From positions 1 through 20,675 of the forward strand of contig JAZFYD010000075.1 in the NCBI GenBank assembly GCA_036443405.1: DNA of 20,675 nucleotides. The letters are read 5' to 3'. Positions 1-7,701 of the stretch are shown here, piece by piece (the stretch's first letter is position 1; each line of letters starts with the position of its first letter). This stretch comes from JAZFYD01 sp036443405 (lineage in GTDB: Bacteria > Planctomycetota > PLA2). The notes beneath the pieces are model-generated. The model had not been told where the DNA came from. It searched no databases and saw nothing but the letters and a program-made list of their open reading frames with translations. The position numbers and the translations under genes are program-made.

Positions 1-99
1 GCAGCGACCCAGAGTTCGCCGGCGCGTTTCTCGCGGGCGTTGGCATCCTCGACGAGGCTCTCTTGCCGCTTGGACAACTCCGTGTACCACGCGTCGTCG
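1..99. repeat. Left arm of 99-bp perfect inverted repeat (probable contig-end fold-back)
   Basis: Bases 1-99 are the exact reverse complement of bases 287-385. Identity stops abruptly at base 100. The right arm lies inside a continuous coding sequence and reads naturally there, whereas the left arm reads as its antisense. The arm also sits exactly at the edge of the sequence. This is the usual signature of a fold-back chimera or assembly error at a contig end. A genuine inverted duplication cannot be excluded from sequence alone. Confidence 0.9.
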
Positions 100-1436
100 A
101 GGGGACGATCAAGGGCCAACGGAGGGAGTTCGGGCTCAACGAATTCGACACCGCGTTCTTCGTGTCGATGCTGCGGCTCGACGATGGCGCGTTGAAGGGA
201 TATGTGCTCGCGGTTGAAAGTTGGCGTATGCCGAACGATCCTGCGCGCGGCGCCGACCTGCTTCGGCGAGCACTCGCGATGTTGGGCGACGACGCGTGGT
301 ACACGGAGTTGTCCAAGCGGCAAGAGAGCCTCGTCGAGGATGCCAACGCCCGCGAGAAACGCGCCGGCGAACTCTGGGTCGCTGCGAAGGCCGCTTGGGA
401 CCGCCAGGAGTACGACCAGGCGCTCGAGCACTGCGAGACGTTGCTCGGTCCCTCGCTGCGCAACACCAACGAAGTGGCTGCCAAGCGTGACCGAATCGCG
501 CAGCGGGCCGACAAGGCCCGCCAGAACCTGGGCGGCAACGCCTACCGAGTGGCGCTGGCCGTTCCGAAGGAGAACTTCGACGAGGATCCCGATAGCGGGC
601 TCGCAACAGTCCGTTTCACCTTCGAGCGTTGGTATCCGTACGAGGCGCAGGCGGGAGTGCCGGACCCGAAGAAAGCGCAGGAGGCCGCCGCTGCGAAGTA
701 CTGGCAGGGGTTTTATCCCAAGGACAAAGGTGGCCGGATGCGCGAGCGGGCGATGCATCAGTTGCGCGCGTGGAGCGGCAACGTTCGCCACGAAGTCCGC
801 GACGAAAACGGCGAAGCCGTCATGATCGGTGAGCGCCTCGAGAACTACGCGCGCTGGCGGGCGCGCAAGGCGATCAGTCCGGTGCGCCTGCGCAATCCGA
901 TGAGCGCCGACGCGGACTGGTCGATCGAATTCTCGGTGGCGTTCGATCACAAGGAGTGCGGCGTCTTCTGGATCGGGACGGGGCGCATTCGCGCGACGGT
1001 GCTTGCGGCCAGCGGGTGGAACGGTTCGGCGCTGCAGATCGGAGGCGGGCGCGGGACGCAGATCCGGATCGCGGACCGGGCGAATCGCTCGTTCGAGGAG
1101 ACATTCAAGGACTTCTACGGCCAGCGTTTGGCGGACCCGGGCGTCCGTCGACGGGTCGAGAAGGACCCCGCGCGCGCGATCTCCACGTTCCTCGACGGAA
1201 CGGCGTACCGGGTGAGGTTGCAGCGCAAAGGAGGGGCCCTCCTGTTTTTCGCGCTGCCGCTGGCCGACTGGAAGAAGAAGGGGAGCTTCAACGGTGTCAA
1301 ACCCGTGGTGAGTCTCAAGAAGAGCAAGGCCGAATTGGCGCGCGCCGCCCTGGGCGGGGCGTCGTTCGAGATCTTCTCGCTCGTTCGGGCGCGGATCGAT
1401 GACGTCTGGATGAAGGGGCGGTTGGAGACGCGATGA
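3..1436 (+). CDS. 5'-truncated hypothetical protein with TPR-like helix and C-terminal beta-rich domain
   Basis: The frame is open from the window edge to a TGA at 1434-1436, so the true start is upstream and missing. Codons before about 102 lie in the inverted-repeat arm and are probably not real, so the TTG at 63 should not be used as a start. Authentic protein seems to begin around GTIKGQRREF. A helical segment at nt 360-450 (AAKAAWDRQEYDQALEHCE) looks like a TPR unit. The C-terminal half is beta-rich and contains IEFSVAFDHKECGVFWIG. It ends with SFEIFSLVRARIDDVWMKG, which resembles the closing strands of LamG-like or DUF1080-like sandwich domains. No catalytic motif is visible. The gene overlaps the following FHA gene by ATGA, so the two are probably co-translated. 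A planctomycete-style signalling or scaffold protein is possible, but I do not recognise the family. Confidence 0.7.
   Translation, partial: SDPEFAGAFLAGVGILDEALLPLGQLRVPRVVEGTIKGQRREFGLNEFDTAFFVSMLRLDDGALKGYVLAVESWRMPNDPARGADLLRRALAMLGDDAWYTELSKRQESLVEDANAREKRAGELWVAAKAAWDRQEYDQALEHCETLLGPSLRNTNEVAAKRDRIAQRADKARQNLGGNAYRVALAVPKENFDEDPDSGLATVRFTFERWYPYEAQAGVPDPKKAQEAAAAKYWQGFYPKDKGGRMRERAMHQLRAWSGNVRHEVRDENGEAVMIGERLENYARWRARKAISPVRLRNPMSADADWSIEFSVAFDHKECGVFWIGTGRIRATVLAASGWNGSALQIGGGRGTQIRIADRANRSFEETFKDFYGQRLADPGVRRRVEKDPARAISTFLDGTAYRVRLQRKGGALLFFALPLADWKKKGSFNGVKPVVSLKKSKAELARAALGGASFEIFSLVRARIDDVWMKGRLETR
287..385. repeat. Right arm of 99-bp inverted repeat
   Basis: This is the partner of bases 1-99, separated from it by a 187-base spacer (100-286). 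It lies within the truncated coding sequence and keeps its frame and codon style, so it is probably the authentic copy. Confidence 0.9.
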
Positions 1437-1867
1437 GCGTGAACGCAGACGTCCCGGAGATCATCCTTGTTGGAATCAAGGGTTTCCTCGAGGGGGAACA
1501 TCTGATCCTGAAGCTCGGCGAGTCCTGTGTGGTCGGACGCAGCCGCAAGGCAGACATCTCGCTGAAAAAGGCGCGGAAGTTCCGGGAGCGCAGCGACTGG
1601 CCCAAACTCGCCAAGACCGAGCGGTTCCTGTCGGTGTCGCGCAGGCATCTGCGCATCCATTTCCTTCATCCCGACCTGGTCGAGATCGAGGATCTGTCGA
1701 AAAACGGCACGCTGGTGGACGGGCGGCGCGTGGATCGTATCGGCCTCACGGACGTGCGCACTACGCCGCACGAGATTCGCGTCGGCTCGATGGAGAAGCT
1801 CCGGCTGGAGTGGCACGGCAACGGCCAAGCCGGTGCGGACGGCGGCGACGACCCGCCGACGCACTGA
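1433..1867 (+). CDS. Small FHA-domain protein
   Basis: This 144-residue protein consists almost entirely of one forkhead-associated domain, a fold that binds phosphothreonine peptides. The core motifs occur in the right order: VVGRSRKADISL (GR and S region), SVSRRHLRI (the SxxH motif) and LSKNGTLVDG (the NG motif). It has no signal peptide or membrane segment, so it is probably cytoplasmic. An insertion of about 20 charged residues (KKARKFRERSDWPKLAKTER) separates the first strands from the SRRH motif. The ATG lies in an ATGA overlap with the upstream gene, indicating translational coupling. FHA proteins usually work with Ser/Thr kinases, but no kinase is present in this window, so the ligand is unknown. 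The gene converges on glnE with only 17 bases between the stops. Confidence 0.9.
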   Translation: MSVNADVPEIILVGIKGFLEGEHLILKLGESCVVGRSRKADISLKKARKFRERSDWPKLAKTERFLSVSRRHLRIHFLHPDLVEIEDLSKNGTLVDGRRVDRIGLTDVRTTPHEIRVGSMEKLRLEWHGNGQAGADGGDDPPTH

Positions 1868-1884
1868 TGCCACGCGGCGATCCG

Positions 1885-4803
1885 CTAGGAGGGGTCCGCA
1901 ATCTCCGAGATCGCTCGTAGGAACGAGCGCGCGGCGACGTCGCGGTGATACGCGTACTCCTCTCGCAGCGTCTCCTCGGCCGGCTGCGCACCGGTGTCCA
2001 CATACCCCAGGCGGCTCGCGAGCTGTCGTAGTTCGTCCTTCTGATCGGGCAGGCGATCTTCCCGAAGGTCGGCGACGATTCGAATCCGGCTCTCCAACGA
2101 CACCAAGAACGTATACGCCGCCTCCATGTCCGCCGCGTGCTGGGCGGGAATCCGGTCAGCCGCCTGCAACCGGCGTAGGAGCGTGTGCACGTTGCCTTCG
2201 CGAAACTCGGCGTTTTCGTGGCCGTGCCTCAACGCGTGCAACTGCGCGACGAACTCGAGATCGACCACGCCGCCCGACCGCGCCCGCTTCAGCGAACCCG
2301 GCTCCGCGTGCACCGCGAGCTTCTCGCGCATCTCGAGCATGGATCGGGCATCGTCGGCGCCAAACCCCGGCTGATACGTCGCCTCGGCGATGCAGGCTTC
2401 GATTTTCTCGCAGAGGCTAGGGGGACCGGCCACCGCGCGCGCCCGCGTCCACGCCATGCGCTCCCAGCACTGCCCCAGCCCGCGCGCGAAGTAATCCCGA
2501 AATCCCGACGGCGTCGTGATCAGCGGCCCGGCCAACCCGCCCGGTCGCAAGCGCAGGTCCACGTCGTAGAGCTTGCCGTGCGGACCCGGAGTGCCGATCA
2601 GCGACCGCAGGCGCCGCGCGACCGCGGACGCGCCGGTGCGGTCAGCTTCCGACCGGCAGAAAAACACGAGGTCGACGTCGGAGCCGTAGAGCATCTCGCG
2701 CCCACCGAGTTTGCCGAGCGCGCACACGCACAGATCGGCGCCCGAACTGCCCGCTTCGCGCCGCGCGCGGGCGAGCGCGAGTTGCAGGAGGATTTCCGCC
2801 AACCGTGTCAGATCGGCTCCGACGCCGCGCAGGTCGCGTGCGCCCGTGAGGTCGCGCAGACCGATCCGCAGCAGCTCGAGATTGCGATAGTCGGCGAGGA
2901 TGCGCGCAGGCGTGGCGGCCTCCGGCACCGTTGCGGTCGGGATGTCCTCGAAACTCGAAAGCCCGCGGCCCGGATCGGTGGCCCACGCATCGACGAGCTG
3001 ATCGAGCACGCCCGGCGAGCGCGCGAGGATGTTGGTGAGAAACCGGCTGTTGCCGGCGAGCGTCACGAGCAGGTGCAGCAGACGCTCATCGGCGAGCAGC
3101 GCCTGATAGAGCGTTCCGCGCGCGCCCACCTTCGCGGTGATGCGCTCGAGCCGTTTCAGCGCCGCGTCGGGATCCGGCGTCCGCTTGAGTTCGTCGATCA
3201 GCCGCGGGAAGAGATCCGCCAGCAGGCTCGGCGTGCGTGCGGACCCCTGCAGCCAACGCGACGGCTCCTGGCTAAGCTCGTACAGATGCCAAAATCCGGC
3301 GGCGATGTCCTTGATGCCGTGGCGCGCCAACACCTCGCCCAGGGCGACCGAGTTGCTCTGCGGATCCAACATGAGGTCGGTTTCCGACACCTGCTCCGCG
3401 TCCCGATCCAGGAAACTCTTGCGGAAGATCCGATCGAGAATCGTCCGGACCTGCTCCGCCTTTTGGTTGTACGCGACGTGAAACTCCGCGGCCTCCGCGA
3501 ATCCCATGCGCCGCGCGAGCGCACGCGACTCTGCGGCGTCGTTCGGAATTCGGTGCGTCTGCGCGCCCTGCACGAGTTGCAATCGATGCTCGACCGTGCG
3601 CAGGAAACGGTACGCGTCATCGAGCGCGTTTCGCTCCTCGGCGCGAATCGCTCCGAACTGCTCCAGAAGCCGCAGCGCGATAAGGGAGTTGTGATGGCGC
3701 ACCTCGCTGCGCCGGGAACCGTGCATCAGTTGCAGGAACTGGACGACGTATTCGACATCGCGGATTCCGCCGTAGCCGGTCTTGACCTCGCCGCGCTCCT
3801 GGCCACGGCTCCGCGTCGCTTTCTCGATTCGCCGTTTCACGTGCTTCAAGGCCGAGATCTCCTCGAAGCTCAGACCGCGTCCGTATGCCCACTCGCGCAC
3901 CCGCGCCACGAACTCGTCGCCGATGGTGCGATCACCGGCGATCGGCCGCGCCTTCAGAAACGCTTGGCGCTCCCACGTTTCGCCGCTCTTGCGGTAGTAC
4001 GCCACGCTCGCGGCGAGGGTGCGCGCCAGCGAGCCGAGGGAACCCTCGGGCCGCAACCGAAGATCGCAACGGTAGAGCTTGCCGTGCGCGCTGACCGCGT
4101 TGAACTCACGGCTCATGCGTTCGCACAACCGGTGGAAGAACTCCCGGTTCGTGATCGGCTGCGCGTTGGTGCCGCCGTCGGTTTCTCCATCTTTTCCGTA
4201 GACGAAGATGAGGTCGATGTCGGACGAGTAGTTGAGTTCCGCGCCGCCGAGTTTGCCCATCGCGATCACCGCAAGGCCGACCGGTTCGCCGCGATGCCAT
4301 GGACGTCCGTACTTCGCGGACAGCTCGCGCTGCACCTCACGCAACACCCGCTCCGTCAGCGTCTCGGCGAGATCCGAAATGCGGCGGGTCACGACCGTCA
4401 GGTCCGCTCCCTCCACGACATCGAGCCAAGCGATGCGCAGCGTCTCCTCGACGCGGATGGTGCGCAGGTGATCGAGGCGTGTCTTGAGATCCGGGAGGCT
4501 GCGTAGTGCCTCATCCAGCTCGCGCTCGAATCCGGCACGTTCGTACCGCCCGCGGTCGTGCGGAAGTTCGGAGACCAGGTGCGGCCGGTTGAGGAGCGTC
4601 TCGACCGCGGCAGGCGTGTGGTCGATCAGGCGCATCCAACCGTTGATATTCGCGCCCGGGTCGGTCTTCGCTTCTACGAGACGCTGGAGGCCGACCGCGA
4701 CCGCGGCCGGATCCGCGGCGCTTTCGAGATACGTTTCCACGTTCGCAAGCACCGGCGCGAGTTGGGCGAGGCCGCGCAGGCGATCCGCCGGGTGCTCTGT
4801 CAA
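1885..4803 (-). CDS. glnE: Bifunctional glutamine synthetase adenylyltransferase / adenylyl-removing enzyme
   Basis: GlnE attaches AMP to, and removes it from, a tyrosine of glutamine synthetase, tuning ammonium assimilation to nitrogen status under PII control. Two nucleotidyltransferase domains are visible. The N-terminal one (deadenylylase in E. coli) has YSSDIDLIFVYG near residues 190-202. The C-terminal one (adenylylase) has YGSDVDLVFF near 703-713. Both keep the DxD metal-binding pair and are followed by LR(L)RPxG motifs. With the TTG at 4801-4803 the protein is 972 residues, close to the usual 940-1000. I chose this TTG because AAGGA lies six bases upstream and the codon overlaps the previous gene's stop as TTGA. 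The open frame continues upstream to 4908, but that part only shadows the heptosyltransferase. No glnA or glnB is nearby. Confidence 0.95.
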   Translation of the reverse strand: MTEHPADRLRGLAQLAPVLANVETYLESAADPAAVAVGLQRLVEAKTDPGANINGWMRLIDHTPAAVETLLNRPHLVSELPHDRGRYERAGFERELDEALRSLPDLKTRLDHLRTIRVEETLRIAWLDVVEGADLTVVTRRISDLAETLTERVLREVQRELSAKYGRPWHRGEPVGLAVIAMGKLGGAELNYSSDIDLIFVYGKDGETDGGTNAQPITNREFFHRLCERMSREFNAVSAHGKLYRCDLRLRPEGSLGSLARTLAASVAYYRKSGETWERQAFLKARPIAGDRTIGDEFVARVREWAYGRGLSFEEISALKHVKRRIEKATRSRGQERGEVKTGYGGIRDVEYVVQFLQLMHGSRRSEVRHHNSLIALRLLEQFGAIRAEERNALDDAYRFLRTVEHRLQLVQGAQTHRIPNDAAESRALARRMGFAEAAEFHVAYNQKAEQVRTILDRIFRKSFLDRDAEQVSETDLMLDPQSNSVALGEVLARHGIKDIAAGFWHLYELSQEPSRWLQGSARTPSLLADLFPRLIDELKRTPDPDAALKRLERITAKVGARGTLYQALLADERLLHLLVTLAGNSRFLTNILARSPGVLDQLVDAWATDPGRGLSSFEDIPTATVPEAATPARILADYRNLELLRIGLRDLTGARDLRGVGADLTRLAEILLQLALARARREAGSSGADLCVCALGKLGGREMLYGSDVDLVFFCRSEADRTGASAVARRLRSLIGTPGPHGKLYDVDLRLRPGGLAGPLITTPSGFRDYFARGLGQCWERMAWTRARAVAGPPSLCEKIEACIAEATYQPGFGADDARSMLEMREKLAVHAEPGSLKRARSGGVVDLEFVAQLHALRHGHENAEFREGNVHTLLRRLQAADRIPAQHAADMEAAYTFLVSLESRIRIVADLREDRLPDQKDELRQLASRLGYVDTGAQPAEETLREEYAYHRDVAARSFLRAISEIADPS

Positions 4804-5798
4804 GGGGGGTCCTTCACGAGCGCGAGCGCGGCTGCCGCCACCGCGTCCACGCTGAGCGACGTCATGCAGATCGGATCGGGGCAATGCCGCAACGTGCAGG
4901 GGCTGCACCGGACGCCCGCCGCGATGGTTTCCGATATGGGCCCGACGGGCCGCAACACCTCCGGATCCTTAGGGCCGAACAACGTGAGCGTCGGTACACC
5001 CAACGCGGCCGCGATGTGCGCAGGCCCGGTGTCCGCCGCGACGACGAGCCGGGCTCCGGCGAGCGTGTTTTGCAGCTCTTTGAGTCCGGCCGGCGAGACG
5101 ACCCGCGCCTCGCTGACCATGTTCTTGCGGACCTCCTCCGCGATTTCAGCCTCCCCTGGGCCGGCGGTCAGCCAGATCGGGGCAGAAAGCTCGGTGGCCA
5201 GCCGGTCCGCCAGCGCGGCGAAGCTCTTCGCCGGCCACTGTTTGAACGTCGCGAACCGACTCGTCGCGGGGTGGAGAATCACCGCGTCGCCGGGCTCCGG
5301 AGTAACCGGCAACTCGATTGGCGCTTCCGCGGCGCCTGGAAACAGCGTGCGCACCATCGCCATGGCCGGTTCGAGCCGGTGCGGGCTCGCGTCCCCGGGC
5401 ACCGGCACCTGCTCGCGAACCAGGCTGTCGTTGCCCTCCTTGGCGTGCGGTTGCGGCATGCCGAGGCTGCGTTTCGCGCCGGAGAGCCTCGTGAAAACGC
5501 CCGACTTCAGGTTGCCCTGTAGGTCCAGGGCCGCGTCATAACCCTGTTTCCGAACGGATTTTACAAACCCGAGGAGGCGCAGTAGGTTCCAGGGACGTAA
5601 CCAAACACGTCGAAAATGGCGCCGATCAAAGACATGAAGCTGGTCGATTTGGGGATGATCGCGGAGCAAATCCGCGCATCGATCCTCGACCAACCAGCCG
5701 ATGAAGGCCTCGGGGCACGCGGCCTTGAGGCTCGCGAGCACCGCGAGGCCCGTGGTGACGTCCCCCAGCGCCGAGAGTCGAACGATCAGAATTCTCAC
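4800..5798 (-). CDS. Glycosyltransferase family 9 (ADP-heptose:LPS heptosyltransferase-like)
   Basis: This is a 332-residue GT9 enzyme. The family transfers heptose from ADP-heptose to the inner core of lipopolysaccharide at the cytoplasmic face of the inner membrane. The N-terminus MRILIVRLSALGDV is the classic GT9 opening. The nucleotide-sugar site is the motif ADTGPAHIAAALGVPTL followed by LFGPKDP, near residues 253-277. The C-terminal CSPCTLRHCPDPICM is also typical of the WaaC/WaaF group. It starts with GTG at 5796-5798 behind a weak ribosome binding site, and its TGA stop overlaps the TTG start of glnE. Family membership is clear; whether it acts as heptosyltransferase I or II, or on another glycan, cannot be decided here. 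Coupling of an LPS gene to glnE looks like gene packing rather than a shared pathway. Confidence 0.92.
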   Translation of the reverse strand: MRILIVRLSALGDVTTGLAVLASLKAACPEAFIGWLVEDRCADLLRDHPQIDQLHVFDRRHFRRVWLRPWNLLRLLGFVKSVRKQGYDAALDLQGNLKSGVFTRLSGAKRSLGMPQPHAKEGNDSLVREQVPVPGDASPHRLEPAMAMVRTLFPGAAEAPIELPVTPEPGDAVILHPATSRFATFKQWPAKSFAALADRLATELSAPIWLTAGPGEAEIAEEVRKNMVSEARVVSPAGLKELQNTLAGARLVVAADTGPAHIAAALGVPTLTLFGPKDPEVLRPVGPISETIAAGVRCSPCTLRHCPDPICMTSLSVDAVAAAALALVKDPP

Positions 5799-5961
5799 GA
5801 ACGAAACCGCCTGCGCGAACGTCTACATACAAAGAGCATGAGACGCCATCCGAATCTTCGATCGGCGACAGCCGGAACCCTCGGGTTTGTCGCGGTTTCA
5901 AGCCGGCAGGAACCCATAGGGGCTCGCGCGTTTTCCATCAGGCTCTAGCATAGGAAATCGC

Positions 5962-7149
5962 ATGGTACTTCGGAGTCTTCTTGTTCTGCTCTTGGCAGTC
6001 GCGACGGTGGTGGGCGGCGACGGCAAAACCACCGCGAAAAAGCCGACCAAGAAACCGCCGGTCAAGAAGCCGCTGAACGAGGTCTACAAGGGCCGCATCG
6101 TCAAGATCAAGGGTCGCAAGATCACGATCTACTACGACTTCGAGGAACAGGACCAACTCGAGGACTTCGAGGACTCGCGGCCGCCGCGGCTGCTCGACGC
6201 GACCCAGAGCCGCTACAAGATCTTCGGCGGCCGTTTGCTGCTCGAGGGCTCGTCCGGGATCCGCCACAAGATGGAGGGCGAAAAGGAGATCCGCGCCAAA
6301 TTCAACGTACGGGTGAGCCAGAAGAGCAACGTGGGCACGGTCTTCACGGAGCCCGTGATGTCGGACTTCTTCGTCGTGCTCAACTTGTTTGACGACCGCT
6401 TCTATGGAAACGGGATGATGATCCTGGCGTCCTGCGGTCTCCATGAGGACGAAGGCGCCGATCTCGACATGGCCGTGGTCAACTGGCGCGACATCTACGT
6501 CTCGAATCTCAAGAACAAGGTCAAGCGAGGCCAGGAGTTCGAGATGGAGGTCGCCAAGGACGGGTGGACGGAGTACGTCCGCGTGATGGACGTCGAGGGG
6601 AAGGGCTCTTCCAAAGGCAAGGGCCGGCACATGCCGGCATACAACTTCGGCTTTTGGGTGCACCATTCCCGCGCCTCGTTCGACGATCTCTACCTGACCA
6701 TCGAACTCAGCGAGGAGTTTCTCGAGCTCAACAACCTCAAGGCCGAGGTGATCGAGAAGAACGCGGAGCCCATCACCTCCGGGCCGCTCGCCGGCTTGGA
6801 GGGTGTGCCGCCGAAGCTGCAGAAGGCCGTCGTGGCGTTCGCCAAGGGCCGCGGGCCCGTGGATCCGCTCGTCGACAGCCTGGGCAAGGTCACGCTGCAC
6901 GAAGACATCCGCGAGGCCCTGGCGACCGTGATGTCGGAGCGCCGGGATCCCAAATCCGTGCCGATTCTGGTGGATTCGCTCTATTCGACGGAAAAAAGCA
7001 CCCGCGCCCTGGCGATCAGGGTCGTTAAGTCCATTGTGGGTAAAGACTTCGGTTATCGCCCCGGCTCCTCGGAGAAGAAGCGCAGCAAGTGCATTCAGAA
7101 GCTGAACGACTTCATGACCCAGGATCGGGCCAGGTTCTACGGACCGTAA
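5962..7149 (+). CDS. Exported beta-sandwich protein with C-terminal HEAT-like repeats
   Basis: This is a 395-residue hypothetical exported protein. Residues 1-19 (MVLRSLLVLLLAVATVVGG) form a signal peptide. A Lys/Pro/Thr linker (KKPTKKPPVKKP) follows to about residue 38. Residues about 45-245 are beta-rich with a central DFEEQDQLEDFED and a closing WVHHSRASFDDLYLTIEL. This pattern recalls the LamG-like/DUF1080 concanavalin sandwich, which often binds carbohydrate, although no catalytic residues are recognisable. Residues about 270-390 look like HEAT-type helices, with DIREALATVMSERRDPKSVP and then STRALAIRVVKSIVGKDFGY. The ATG is preceded by TAGGAAA (5951-5957). Both neighbours downstream are also exported. 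Secretion and domain layout are visible; any binding function is inference. Confidence 0.85.
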   Translation: MVLRSLLVLLLAVATVVGGDGKTTAKKPTKKPPVKKPLNEVYKGRIVKIKGRKITIYYDFEEQDQLEDFEDSRPPRLLDATQSRYKIFGGRLLLEGSSGIRHKMEGEKEIRAKFNVRVSQKSNVGTVFTEPVMSDFFVVLNLFDDRFYGNGMMILASCGLHEDEGADLDMAVVNWRDIYVSNLKNKVKRGQEFEMEVAKDGWTEYVRVMDVEGKGSSKGKGRHMPAYNFGFWVHHSRASFDDLYLTIELSEEFLELNNLKAEVIEKNAEPITSGPLAGLEGVPPKLQKAVVAFAKGRGPVDPLVDSLGKVTLHEDIREALATVMSERRDPKSVPILVDSLYSTEKSTRALAIRVVKSIVGKDFGYRPGSSEKKRSKCIQKLNDFMTQDRARFYGP

Positions 7150-7338
7150 TCCACCCTCGGGCTCCCAAACGGGGCTGCTGGGACCGTAAGTAATGGTGGT
7201 CGGGCGGTTTCCGGTCCAGTGAGATCACGGAACCTTTGCCGTCCCCTGTGGGTTATATAGGTGATATCCGGGGTCGGTAAGCTGGGCCCGGACCCGTACG
7301 ACGTCGGCCGCGAGGCACCAGAGACGGAGAGAGTTGGC

Positions 7339-7695
7339 ATGAAGAAGATGTGGAAGTCCATTCGGCTCGGCGCGTTTGCGCTTGCCGTCACTCTGTTGGG
7401 ATTCAACGCCGAAGCCGAAGCTCGTGGCGGCCGGGGTGGTGGTGGTGGACGCGGCGGCAGCGGTCGCGGCGGCGGCGCCGGTCGCGGTGCTGGCGGCCGT
7501 GGAGGTGGCGGTACCGGCGGCAGCGCCAATGCCAAGGACGCCCAGTCCCGCGAGCGTCAGGAAGAGCGCATGCGCCGCGTGGCCGGCGCCCGCTTGGAAT
7601 ATGCGCGCCGGGAGCGTCAGCAACTCTGGGACGCCGAAGCGAAGTCGCGATTCCAGAAGACGCTGGACCGCATCATCAACAGCAACGTCGAGTAG
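7339..7695 (+). CDS. Small exported protein with RGG-type Arg/Gly tract
   Basis: This is a 118-residue protein. I chose the ATG at 7339 over the in-frame GTG at 7261 because GGAGAGAG lies just upstream and a good signal peptide starts there. The signal runs MKKMWKSIRLGAFALAVTLL to an AEA site, with cleavage expected after residue 28. Residues 29-62 consist of Arg and Gly blocks (RGG, RGGGGG, RGGSG, RGGGAG) with a few Ala, Ser and Thr. Residues 63-118 are highly charged and probably helical (ERQEERMRRVAGARLEYARR). The other frames through the tract lack a signal peptide and a sensible start. The next gene begins six bases after the stop, so the two are very likely co-transcribed. I do not recognise the family. 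Confidence 0.8.
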   Translation: MKKMWKSIRLGAFALAVTLLGFNAEAEARGGRGGGGGRGGSGRGGGAGRGAGGRGGGGTGGSANAKDAQSRERQEERMRRVAGARLEYARRERQQLWDAEAKSRFQKTLDRIINSNVE

Positions 7696-7701
7696 CGGGC
7701 C

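Noticed and set aside
2185..4506. Long plus-strand open frame (773 codons) opposite glnE
   Set aside because: It lies fully antisense to glnE, has His/Arg-rich composition without domains, and is a codon-bias shadow in GC-rich DNA.
5938..6900. Minus-strand open frame opposite the exported beta-sandwich gene
   Set aside because: The plus strand has a signal peptide, a ribosome site and domain-like structure; the antisense product resembles no family.
7234..7259. Promoter TTGCCG with TATATA before the RGG-tract gene
   Set aside because: The two boxes are only about 12 bases apart, too close for a sigma70 promoter; a real promoter may be nearby but I cannot place it.
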